Made by a program: the position numbers and the translations under genes. Source: JADLAT01 sp964348795 (GTDB lineage Bacteria > Pseudomonadota > Alphaproteobacteria > Micavibrionales > Micavibrionaceae). From it: DNA of 64,000 nt. Shown here piece after piece: positions 16,997-25,198 of the stretch. The stretch spans positions 1 through 64,000 of the forward strand of contig CAYGDY010000010.1 of the NCBI GenBank assembly GCA_964348795.1, read 5' to 3'. Numbering within the stretch: position 1 is the first letter of the stretch; each line of letters begins with the position of its first letter. The notes beneath the pieces were generated by a model that made no database searches, was not told the origin of the DNA, and saw only the letters and a program-made list of their open reading frames with translations.

Positions 16997-19900
16997 ATGC
17001 TGTCTTCTTTTTCATCCTGTTATGACCAGTCAGAAGAGCAGAGTGTCCAGACACTCCTGCGCACACTGGACTGGCCGCCCGAGCGGGCAGGCCATGTGCA
17101 AAAAACCGCCAGCGGCTTTATCTCCCACATCAGGTCCCGAAAAAAAACCGGCGGGCAACTGGAAAGTTTCCTGCAAAAATATGCCCTCACAACGACCGAA
17201 GGGCTGGCGCTGATGGGACTCGCCGAAGCCCTGCTCCGGATCCCTGACAAACACAATCAAAACGCGCTGATCCGCGAGAAAATTGCCGCCGCGCACTGGC
17301 TGAATGACGGGCACACAGACGAAGACTGGAAAGTCAGAACCGCAGGCTTGGGGCTCTTCCTCACGCAAAAAACACTGGGCGGCTTGTTTTCCAAAATCGG
17401 CGAGCCCGTGATCCGCGAAACCATGGTCAAGGCCATGCAGTTTTTGGGACAGCAATTCATTCTCGGGCAAACGGTTTCCGAAGCCTTGAAAAACGCGGCT
17501 GGACTGGAACAGAACGGATACAGACTGTCCTATGATGTTCTGGGAGAGGGGGCCAGAACCTTCGCCGACGCGGACCATTATTTTCAATCCTACTACAAAG
17601 CCATTGAATCCCTTGGAACACATATACCACAGAAAACAGCCGGACGACCTGGTATTTCCGTCAAGCTCTCGGCCTTGCACCCCCGCTATCAGGCCTTTCA
17701 GGCCGATCATTGTGTCCCTGAAATCACGGCCCGTCTGAAAATACTGGCTTTACGGGCCAAAGACTTCGATATCCCCCTCACCGTCGATGCGGAAGAAACC
17801 GAGCGTCTTGACCTGTCTGTTCAAATTATGGAATACATCCTACGGGATACAGGCCTCAAGGACTGGGACGGTTTCGGGTGTGCCGTGCAGGCCTATCATA
17901 AAGCCGCACCCGCCCTTATAGACCTTTTTGCAGGGCTGACTGTTTCCTTGAAGCGCCGCATGCAAATCCGTTTGGTCAAGGGTGCCTATTGGGATAGCGA
18001 AATCAAAAAAGCCCAGAGTGCCGGACTGCAACATTTTCCGGTCTACACCCGAAAATGCCACACGGATTTGGCCTATCTGGCCTGCGCCCAACAGCTTTTG
18101 ACTGCGCAGGACACGTTGTATCCCATGTTTGCAACGCATAATGCGCACAGCATGGCCGCCATTTTGGAAATGACACGCCATACACAAAACCGATTTGAAT
18201 TCCAGAAACTTTTCGGGATGGGACAGGCCTTGCATGACCATGCTCTGGAAAAAGAACGCTGTGCCATCAGCGTGTACGCCCCCATCGGATCCCATCGGGA
18301 CCTCCTGCCCTATCTCGTCCGCCGCCTGCTCGAAAACGGTGCAAACACCTCCTTCGTGAACCAGATCATGAACCCCGATGCTTCTGTGGAAAGCCTTGTG
18401 GTCGATCCTGTGGATAACTCTCAAAAAACGGGAGGGCGTGTCCATTCCCAAATTGCCCTGCCCTCTGCCCTGTTTACCCATGAACACCCCGTGAGCCGGA
18501 CCAATGCACAGGGCCTGAACCTGCATGCACCGGACGTTATTACAACTCTCCAGGCACGTATGGCGCCGTTTTTCCGCAAGACCTATCAGGCCCGTTGCAT
18601 CATAAACGGGGAATCCCACAAGACGGTTACCCCCACTGTGATTCTCAACCCGGGACACCGGCACGATGTCATCGGTCAAGCCTATAGCGCCACACCAGCC
18701 CTTGTTCTCAAAGCCTTTGAAGCGGCCACGGGAGGGTTTGACACATGGAACAGGACGGACGCGCAGGTCCGCGCCAGCCATCTGGAACGCTTTGCAGACC
18801 TGCTGGAGCATCATAACGCCGAATTGATGGCCTTGTGTATCAGGGAAGCCGGCAAGACCTTGCCCGACGCCCTCTCGGAATTACGGGAGGCCGTTGATTT
18901 TTGCCGTTATTACGCAGGGCAGGGACGGTCCGTGTTTCATCCGGCAGGCACACACCTGCCCGGGGTCACCGGAGAGTCCAACACGCTTTTCCTGAAAGGG
19001 CGGGGGGTTTTTGTGTGTATCAGCCCGTGGAACTTCCCCATGGCGATTTTTACCGGCCAGATTGTCGCGGCCCTGATGGCAGGCAATGCTGTTATTGCCA
19101 AGCCTGCCGAACAAACGCCGCTCATCGCAGGCCGCATTGTGGCTCTGATGTATGAGGCGGGGATTCCGCCCTCTGCCTTGCATCTGGTCATCGGCGACGG
19201 GACTGTCGGGGCAGATCTGGTCCGGCACGAGAACGTGGCAGGCCTTGTTTTCACCGGATCGACCACCGTGGCCCAACACATCAACAGGACGCTTGCGGAA
19301 AAGACCGGCCCGATTGTGCCCCTGATTGCCGAGACCGGCGGGCAAAACGGCATGATTGTGGATTCCACCGCCTTGCCCGAACAGGTTGTGGACGATGTCA
19401 TGCTCAGTGCCTTTGGCGCCGCCGGACAACGGTGTTCGGCCTTGCGGATCCTGTGCGTGCAGGAAGAAATTGCAGAGCGGGTCATAAACCTGCTGAAAGG
19501 TGCAATGGAGACGATCCGTATCGAAAATCAGGCCTTGATTTCCAGTGATCTCGGACCCGTCATTGATCAGGAAGCGTATGACGCTTTGATGCGTCATACT
19601 GAAACGATGATGACCCGCGGACGCCTTTTGGCCCGCGTTCCTGTTTCCGAAACACTGTCACAACAGGGGTATTATTTCGGACCGTGCGCTTTTGAAATTT
19701 CCTCCATAAAAATTCTGGAAAAAGAAATATTCGGGCCTGTTTTGCATGTTGTCCGATATAAAAAAGAACATCTCGATACGCTTTTGCGGGATATCTCGGA
19801 CATGCGCTACGGTCTAACACTGGGCATTCACAGCCGGCTGAACGCCTTTCACCAACGCGTTATCCAGGGGATTCCTGCCGGAAATGTCTATATCAACCGC

Positions 19901-20074
19901 TCCATGATCGGCGCGGTTGTCGGGTCCCAGCCCTTTGGAGGCTCCGGCCTTTCCGGCACAGGCCCCAAGGCTGGCGGACCCCACTATCTGGCCCGCTTTG
20001 CAACAGAAACGGTTGTGACAAACAATATTGCCGCCATTGGGGGCAATGCCAGTCTTGTATCCCTGACAGAATAA
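16997..20074 (+). CDS. putA: Bifunctional proline dehydrogenase / L-glutamate-gamma-semialdehyde dehydrogenase
   Basis: A 1025-residue enzyme that converts proline to glutamate through P5C, passing electrons to FAD/quinone and then NAD+. The PRODH barrel spans about 120-460 (SVKLSALHPRY near 221, LVKGAYWD near 326, FATHNAHS near 378). The aldehyde dehydrogenase spans about 530-1010, with CISPWNFP, catalytic Glu779 (AETGGQN) and nucleophile Cys813 (GQRCSAL). There is no N-terminal ribbon-helix-helix domain, so unlike E. coli PutA it should not repress its own gene. It is divergent from xseA with a 65-base gap. Confidence 0.97.
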   Translation: MLSSFSSCYDQSEEQSVQTLLRTLDWPPERAGHVQKTASGFISHIRSRKKTGGQLESFLQKYALTTTEGLALMGLAEALLRIPDKHNQNALIREKIAAAHWLNDGHTDEDWKVRTAGLGLFLTQKTLGGLFSKIGEPVIRETMVKAMQFLGQQFILGQTVSEALKNAAGLEQNGYRLSYDVLGEGARTFADADHYFQSYYKAIESLGTHIPQKTAGRPGISVKLSALHPRYQAFQADHCVPEITARLKILALRAKDFDIPLTVDAEETERLDLSVQIMEYILRDTGLKDWDGFGCAVQAYHKAAPALIDLFAGLTVSLKRRMQIRLVKGAYWDSEIKKAQSAGLQHFPVYTRKCHTDLAYLACAQQLLTAQDTLYPMFATHNAHSMAAILEMTRHTQNRFEFQKLFGMGQALHDHALEKERCAISVYAPIGSHRDLLPYLVRRLLENGANTSFVNQIMNPDASVESLVVDPVDNSQKTGGRVHSQIALPSALFTHEHPVSRTNAQGLNLHAPDVITTLQARMAPFFRKTYQARCIINGESHKTVTPTVILNPGHRHDVIGQAYSATPALVLKAFEAATGGFDTWNRTDAQVRASHLERFADLLEHHNAELMALCIREAGKTLPDALSELREAVDFCRYYAGQGRSVFHPAGTHLPGVTGESNTLFLKGRGVFVCISPWNFPMAIFTGQIVAALMAGNAVIAKPAEQTPLIAGRIVALMYEAGIPPSALHLVIGDGTVGADLVRHENVAGLVFTGSTTVAQHINRTLAEKTGPIVPLIAETGGQNGMIVDSTALPEQVVDDVMLSAFGAAGQRCSALRILCVQEEIAERVINLLKGAMETIRIENQALISSDLGPVIDQEAYDALMRHTETMMTRGRLLARVPVSETLSQQGYYFGPCAFEISSIKILEKEIFGPVLHVVRYKKEHLDTLLRDISDMRYGLTLGIHSRLNAFHQRVIQGIPAGNVYINRSMIGAVVGSQPFGGSGLSGTGPKAGGPHYLARFATETVVTNNIAAIGGNASLVSLTE

Positions 20075-20114
20075 GGTAGAGTGGGCCTTCAAAATTTTTG
20101 AAGGAGCGTTACAG

Positions 20115-21389
20115 ATGAAGGTCTTACTGGTTGGTTCTGGCGGACGGGAACACGCATTGGCGAAGGCTTTGTCCGCCTCCAAAGACTGTAGCGCCCTGTA
20201 TTGCGCCCCGGGCAATGCCGGTATTGCCGATGTTGCACACTGTGTTGCACTTTGCGCCGATGATATAGAGGGTCTGACCCGCTTTGCGCAGGATCATGCC
20301 ATTGATTTCGTGATGGTGGGACCGGAAGGCCCTCTGGTAGCGGGTCTGGTGGATTCCCTGCGCGCGAAAGGTATAAAGGTGTTTGGACCGGACAAGGCCG
20401 CCGCACGGCTGGAAGGCTCCAAAGGCTTCATGAAGGATTTTTGCCAAAAATACCATATTCCGACTGCCGCGTACGGCCGTTTTTCGGATTACGAAAACGC
20501 CAGACTTTTCATTACACAGCATAATGGCCCTCTGGTGGTCAAGGCCGATGGCCTGGCCGCCGGAAAAGGCGTTGTCATTTGCCAGAATATCAAAGAAGCC
20601 CTGGACGCCGCCCATGATATGCTCTCGGGCCATCGTTTTGGGGGGGCCGGCGCGGAAATTGTTGTAGAAGAGTTTCTGGATGGCGAGGAGCTGAGTTATT
20701 TTGCACTCAGTGATGGAAAAACCCTGCTCCCCTTTGGTTCCGCACAGGACCACAAGCGGGCCTTTGACGGCGATCAAGGGCCCAATACGGGCGGCATGGG
20801 GGCCTATTCTCCAGCCCGCCTTGTAACGGCTACACTGGAAGAAAAAATCATCACACGACTGATCCAGCCCACAATAAAGGGCATGAAAGCCGAGGGATGC
20901 CCGTTTGTCGGTGTCTTGTTCGCAGGGATCATGGTGGTCAAGGGCGAGCCTGTTCTTCTGGAATACAATACCCGCTTTGGCGATCCGGAGTGCCAGACCC
21001 TGATACTGCGTCTGGAAAGCGATCTGCTGGAGATTCTTTATGCCGGTGCTACCGGAAATTTTGAAACAATCAAAGATCAGGTTACTTGGTCGCCTGACCC
21101 CGCCTTGTGCGTCGTGATGGCCGCCAGCGGCTATCCCGGGGACTACCGGAAAAACACCGTCATACGGGGTCTTGAAAAAGCGGGCACGGTGGAAGGCGCC
21201 ACGCTCTTTCACGCCGGCACCGCACGGAATGCAGACAACCAGATCATCGCCACAGGAGGGCGTGTTTTGGGAATTACCGCCTGTGGCACAGATTTAAATC
21301 AGGCGCGGGAACGCGCCTATCGTGCCGTGGATCTGATAGACTGGCCCGAAGGGTTTTGCCGGCGGGATATTGGCTGGCGGGCGCTTTAA
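20115..21389 (+). CDS. purD: Phosphoribosylamine-glycine ligase (GAR synthetase)
   Basis: A 424-residue ATP-grasp enzyme that joins glycine to phosphoribosylamine in purine synthesis. The start MKVLLVGSGGREHALAKAL is characteristic, with GAAGGAG nearby upstream. Further signatures are VMVGPEGPLVAGLVD, the ATP-grasp part VVKADGLAAGKGVVIC, and the metal-binding EYNTRFGDPECQ. It sits 40 bases after putA. purF, the preceding enzyme of the pathway, lies elsewhere in the window on the other strand (37.4-38.8 kb). Confidence 0.97.
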   Translation: MKVLLVGSGGREHALAKALSASKDCSALYCAPGNAGIADVAHCVALCADDIEGLTRFAQDHAIDFVMVGPEGPLVAGLVDSLRAKGIKVFGPDKAAARLEGSKGFMKDFCQKYHIPTAAYGRFSDYENARLFITQHNGPLVVKADGLAAGKGVVICQNIKEALDAAHDMLSGHRFGGAGAEIVVEEFLDGEELSYFALSDGKTLLPFGSAQDHKRAFDGDQGPNTGGMGAYSPARLVTATLEEKIITRLIQPTIKGMKAEGCPFVGVLFAGIMVVKGEPVLLEYNTRFGDPECQTLILRLESDLLEILYAGATGNFETIKDQVTWSPDPALCVVMAASGYPGDYRKNTVIRGLEKAGTVEGATLFHAGTARNADNQIIATGGRVLGITACGTDLNQARERAYRAVDLIDWPEGFCRRDIGWRAL

Positions 21390-21410
21390 AAGGGCCTCCT
21401 TTGGCGCTTT

Positions 21411-21869
21411 TCACCGTCTGGCTTTGAAAAATGTCTTGAGCAACAGCCCTGACTCCTCGGCCATAAGACCCGATACTATTTCGGGCCTGTGATGGCATGT
21501 TGTTTGGGTAAAAAAACGGCCCCCGTGCAAAATACCGCCCATTTTCGGGTCACTTGCACCGAAAATGATCCGGCGCAGACGCGCAAATGACACAGCCGCC
21601 GCACACATGGCACAAGGCTCCAACGTCACAAACAAATCATAGTCCGGAATTCTTTGTGCCCGTTCGTGGGCGCAGACAGCCCTGATACATAATATTTCCG
21701 CATGCGCTGTCGGGTCGGACCGGTCTTTCGTTTCATTCCCGCACGCCGATACAATCTCGCCCGTGCGGACATGCACCAGCACCGCCCCGACGGGAACTTC
21801 ATCCCGCGCGCCCGCTTTTTTTGCCTCTTCCCATGCCCGTTGCATATAGGTATTGTCGTCCTGCATCAT
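21411..21869 (-). CDS. tadA: tRNA-specific adenosine-34 deaminase
   Basis: A 152-residue zinc deaminase that makes inosine at the wobble position of tRNA-Arg(ACG). The zinc and catalytic residues are HAEILC (His and Glu) and LEPCAMCAAAV (two Cys). VPVGAVLV near the N-terminus is the usual fold start. ATG ATG at 21869 and 21866 give sensible N-termini; longer frames run antisense into rluB. The start codon region overlaps that of the divergent rluB (CATCATG), so each promoter must lie inside the other gene's coding sequence. No clear ribosome site is visible. Confidence 0.93.
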   Translation of the reverse strand: MMQDDNTYMQRAWEEAKKAGARDEVPVGAVLVHVRTGEIVSACGNETKDRSDPTAHAEILCIRAVCAHERAQRIPDYDLFVTLEPCAMCAAAVSFARLRRIIFGASDPKMGGILHGGRFFTQTTCHHRPEIVSGLMAEESGLLLKTFFKARR

Positions 21870-22629
21870 GGACACAGAACACCATAAACCCGAAAGAATT
21901 GCAAAACGTATCGCACGCGCGGGCTTGTGCTCCAGACGCGATGCGGAAGCGTGGATTTTGGAAGGCCGTGTCACGGTCAACGGCAAACGCCTTACAACAC
22001 CGGCTTGCACCGTGACAGAAAACGACCATATTACCGTTCACGGGAAACCCTTGCCACAGGCCGCCCGCACACGGCTTTTCCTCTACCATAAACCTGTGGG
22101 TCTTGTCACAACACACAAGGACGAACACGGGAGACCGACCGTTTTTGAATCCCTGCCTCCTGACCTGCCTCGTGTGGTCAGTGTCGGACGGCTGGATTTG
22201 AATACAGAAGGGCTCTTGCTCCTGACCAATGACGGCGCACTGGCCCGTTATCTCGAACTGCCCACGACAGGCTGGAAGCGGCGCTACCGCGTGCGGGTCA
22301 TGGGAACCATCGATACGGAACGTCTCGTAAACCTTAAAAAAGGGATCACGCTGGACGGGGTGCATTACAAGTCCATTGACGCAGTCGTGGATCAAGCCCA
22401 AAAAGGAGCCAATACGTGGCTGAGCGTTACTTTAACGGAAGGAAAAAATCGGGAAATCCGGCGCGTTATGGAAGCATTGCACCTGCAGGTGAACCGTTTG
22501 ATCCGTGTATCCTACGGGCCCTTCAATCTGAATGCCCTGCCACAAGGGGCCGTGGAGGATATACGGGAATCCGTCATGAAAGACCAGATCGCCGGATTTT
22601 TTAAAAATAAAAACGAGGGGACGCCCTGA
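21868..22629 (+). CDS. rluB: rRNA pseudouridine synthase, RluB/RsuA family
   Basis: A 253-residue pseudouridine synthase. An N-terminal S4 RNA-binding domain (RIAKRIARAGLCSRRDAEAW) precedes the catalytic domain with VGRLDLNTEGLLLLTNDG, whose Asp is the nucleophile. The ATG at 21868 gives MDTEHHKPERIAKRI, typical for the family; a TTG at 21853 is possible but unlikely. Substrate by homology is U2605 of 23S rRNA (RluB) or a close position; the exact subfamily is not certain. The downstream rsmD starts 12 bases later, the usual alphaproteobacterial pairing, so both serve ribosome maturation. Confidence 0.93.
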   Translation: MDTEHHKPERIAKRIARAGLCSRRDAEAWILEGRVTVNGKRLTTPACTVTENDHITVHGKPLPQAARTRLFLYHKPVGLVTTHKDEHGRPTVFESLPPDLPRVVSVGRLDLNTEGLLLLTNDGALARYLELPTTGWKRRYRVRVMGTIDTERLVNLKKGITLDGVHYKSIDAVVDQAQKGANTWLSVTLTEGKNREIRRVMEALHLQVNRLIRVSYGPFNLNALPQGAVEDIRESVMKDQIAGFFKNKNEGTP

Positions 22630-22641
22630 CGTCCAAGAGCC

Positions 22642-23214
22642 ATGAGAATTATTGCAGGACAGTTCAAGGGCCGGAAGCTTTTTCTCCCACAGGGGCAAGA
22701 TATCCGTCCGACAGCGGATAAAATTCGCGGCGCCATTTTCAACGCCCTTGCGGCGCAAAATGCGCTGGCAGACTCCCTTGTTCTGGATTGTTTTTGTGGC
22801 ACGGGGGCTCTGGGGCTCGAAGCGCTTTCTCGAGGCGCACGACATGCCCTGTTTATTGACCAAAACCCAGTTGCGCTGGATCTCGCCCGAAAAAATACCG
22901 CCCTGTGTCAGGCCCAAACGCAGGCGCAGTTCATTTTAGCGTCATTGCCGGTGCTTGCGCCGATGCATGACCCTGCCTTCAAAGCCACGCTGGTTTTTCT
23001 GGACCCTCCGTATCGTAAAGGCCTTATACACCCTACAATACAAGCCCTTATAGCAGGGTCATGGCTTGCGCCGCTCTGCCGGATTATTTTGGAATCTGAA
23101 AAATCATGCGCCGCCTTCATGACCCATGACATAACCGTGGAAAACGAGAAAATATACGGCGAGACCAAAATCTGTTTTGCGCGTTATACACCGTCTGCAG
23201 TGTCTTGTGCTTGA
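22642..23214 (+). CDS. rsmD: 16S rRNA (guanine(966)-N2)-methyltransferase
   Basis: A 190-residue SAM-dependent methyltransferase for G966 of 16S rRNA. MRIIAGQFKGRKL is the classical start, followed by RPTADKIRGAIFN, motif I LDCFCGTGALGLEALSRGA and the catalytic DPPYRKG. Expected to act on the assembling 30S subunit. It is co-oriented with rluB and 12 bases downstream, almost certainly one operon. Confidence 0.96.
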   Translation: MRIIAGQFKGRKLFLPQGQDIRPTADKIRGAIFNALAAQNALADSLVLDCFCGTGALGLEALSRGARHALFIDQNPVALDLARKNTALCQAQTQAQFILASLPVLAPMHDPAFKATLVFLDPPYRKGLIHPTIQALIAGSWLAPLCRIILESEKSCAAFMTHDITVENEKIYGETKICFARYTPSAVSCA

Positions 23215-23281
23215 AAAAACCCTGCAAGGTATTACATTCTTCTACGAGCCTTTTTTGACCTTCTTATGGAGACATTGAAAT

Positions 23282-23890
23282 ATGAAAAAATACATTTTAC
23301 CCAGTGTGCTGGCCTTGTGTACCTTTCAGCCCCAGTATGCCAACGCCGACATTGAAAAATATACCTTTGATAAAACCCATACCCAGATTATTTTTTCAGT
23401 CGATCATCTGGGCTTTTCGCACTCCCATGGCCGTTTTATGGATTTTGACGGCGGTTTTATGTTTGATCGGGCCGAGCCTGCAAAATCGGCTGTAGACATT
23501 GCCATCAAGACCACTTCTCTGGAAATGCTGGATCAGAAATGGAATGAACACCTGAAAGGACCCGATTTTTTCAATGTTGAAAAATTTCCGGCCATGACAT
23601 TTAAAAATACGAAAATAGAAGTGACGGGCCAAAACACCGCCAATATCACGGGCGATCTGACCCTGATGGGTGTGACAAAGCCTGTCACACTGGCCACAAC
23701 CTTCAACAAGGCTGACAAACATGCCTTCAGCGGCAAATATGTTGCGGGTTTTACCGCCGATGCCACAATTAAACGGTCCGACTTTGGCCTCAGTTATGGC
23801 CTGCCCATGGTGGGGGATGAAACCCAAATCCATCTGGAAGTTGAAGGTATCCGCGAAGATTCTGCCGCAGACGGGACCGCGAACCGTTAA
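23282..23890 (+). CDS. YceI-family periplasmic protein
   Basis: A 202-residue exported lipocalin-like protein. A signal peptide ends near NANA/ADIEKY (about residue 22). The YceI fold follows: FDKTHTQIIFSVDHLGFSH, HLKGPDFFNVEKFPAMTF, GDLTLMGVTKPVTL and SDFGLSYGLPMVGDE. Relatives bind polyisoprenoid chains or quinone-like lipids in the periplasm and respond to acid or osmotic stress. The next gene encodes a cytochrome b561 fused to a second YceI domain, so the two probably act together. Confidence 0.93.
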   Translation: MKKYILPSVLALCTFQPQYANADIEKYTFDKTHTQIIFSVDHLGFSHSHGRFMDFDGGFMFDRAEPAKSAVDIAIKTTSLEMLDQKWNEHLKGPDFFNVEKFPAMTFKNTKIEVTGQNTANITGDLTLMGVTKPVTLATTFNKADKHAFSGKYVAGFTADATIKRSDFGLSYGLPMVGDETQIHLEVEGIREDSAADGTANR

Positions 23891-23929
23891 AAAACGCATC
23901 AGCCCGCCATACCTGAAAAGGCCGGACCT

Positions 23930-25153
23930 ATGTCCTTGAAAAACACTTCCCATACGTATGGAACGCTCGCCAGAGCGCTTCATTGGCTGACAGCCGCTCT
24001 TGTTCTGGGCTTGCTCTGTCTGGGATTTTATATGGCAGGTCTGGCCTTTTCGGACGGCACCTTCCAGCTCTATACGCTCCATAAATCCTTTGGGATGCTG
24101 GTTTTGATTTTAAGCGTGATCCGGCTGGCATGGCGGTGCCGGACGTCCCCTGTACTGGCCTTGTCAAGCCATACAAATCTTGAACGCTGTCTTGCCAAAA
24201 GCGTCCATGGTTTACTGTACGTATCTCTTTTAGGCATGCCGTTTTCTGGATGGTTGATGACCTCGGCCGGCAATTTTCCCAATCATTTTTTCTTTTTGTT
24301 TCTCGTGTCACCCATTTTTCCGAAAAACGAAGCATGGTTTATCATATTTCAGACCTTCCATGAAGGGTTTGCCCTTCTCTTGCTCGGTCTGATCGGCCTG
24401 CATATTGCAGGCGCCCTCAAACACCACCTGATTGAAAAAGACAACACCCTGCGGCGAATGGGGGGGAATATCTTGCTGGGCTTTGGCGGGCTGGCAGGGC
24501 TGGCGTTTGCAGGGACCCTTTGGATTGCAACGCCCGAGCGTACGCCGGACCCAGCCCCCGTTTCACATGCCGTTCCCCTTCCCCATACGCCTGCACACGA
24601 TACGGCCATCCAAGCGCCTGAGCCCACGGACTCGGCCATACAAAAATGGATCATAGACCCTTCAGCCAGCATGATTGGCTTTCACTTTACCCAAGACGGA
24701 CAAAAGATCACAGGGTCATTCAAGGACTGGCGCGCAGACATCGCGTTTGATCCAGAGTCCCTCGATCAAAGCACTGTACGCGTGACTATCCAAAGTGGTT
24801 CCATACAAACAGGCAGTACGGAGAGAGATCAGGAAGCGCTGAAAAAAGACTGGTTTGCGGCAGAAGATTTTCCAGAAATTGTTTTTCAAAGCGTACGCTT
24901 TGCACAGCTTGAGAAAACAAACTATCACGTCACCGGCACGTTGACCGTACGCGGGAAAGCTGTGCCTGTCAGTTTTCCCTTTACGCTTGTTATTGTGCAG
25001 GAGGAAGCAGGTGTTCTCACGGCCCATATGCAGGCTGTTTTGACCTTGAACCGAAAGGATCTCGGGATCGGACAAGGGATGTGGGAAAGCACACAGACCA
25101 TTGCCAATCCGGTTGAAATCACACTGGATGTGCTGGCGAATAGTACGCCTTAA
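23930..25153 (+). CDS. Cytochrome b561 fused to a YceI domain
   Basis: A 407-residue fusion. Residues about 8-175 are a four-helix b561 domain with candidate heme-ligand His in ALHWLTA, LHKSFGM and LHIAGALKHH. An extra transmembrane helix at about 183-200 leads into a Pro-rich linker. A periplasmic YceI domain spans about 240-405 (DPSASMIGFHFTQDG, WFAAEDFPEIVFQS, ILNRK-like LTLNRKDLGIGQG). The b561 part should exchange electrons with the quinone pool, and YceI could hold an isoprenoid quinone or lipid for it (inference). It follows the free YceI by 39 bases. Confidence 0.92.
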   Translation: MSLKNTSHTYGTLARALHWLTAALVLGLLCLGFYMAGLAFSDGTFQLYTLHKSFGMLVLILSVIRLAWRCRTSPVLALSSHTNLERCLAKSVHGLLYVSLLGMPFSGWLMTSAGNFPNHFFFLFLVSPIFPKNEAWFIIFQTFHEGFALLLLGLIGLHIAGALKHHLIEKDNTLRRMGGNILLGFGGLAGLAFAGTLWIATPERTPDPAPVSHAVPLPHTPAHDTAIQAPEPTDSAIQKWIIDPSASMIGFHFTQDGQKITGSFKDWRADIAFDPESLDQSTVRVTIQSGSIQTGSTERDQEALKKDWFAAEDFPEIVFQSVRFAQLEKTNYHVTGTLTVRGKAVPVSFPFTLVIVQEEAGVLTAHMQAVLTLNRKDLGIGQGMWESTQTIANPVEITLDVLANSTP

Positions 25154-25198
25154 AAGCTGTAAAATCTCTGAAACAAAACGGAAAAGGATCACGCGTGG

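Noticed and set aside
17840..18814. 324-residue open frame on the minus strand inside putA
   Set aside because: Antisense to conserved PRODH sequence; no domain.
20124..21212. 362-residue open frame on the minus strand inside purD
   Set aside because: Antisense to an intact purD.
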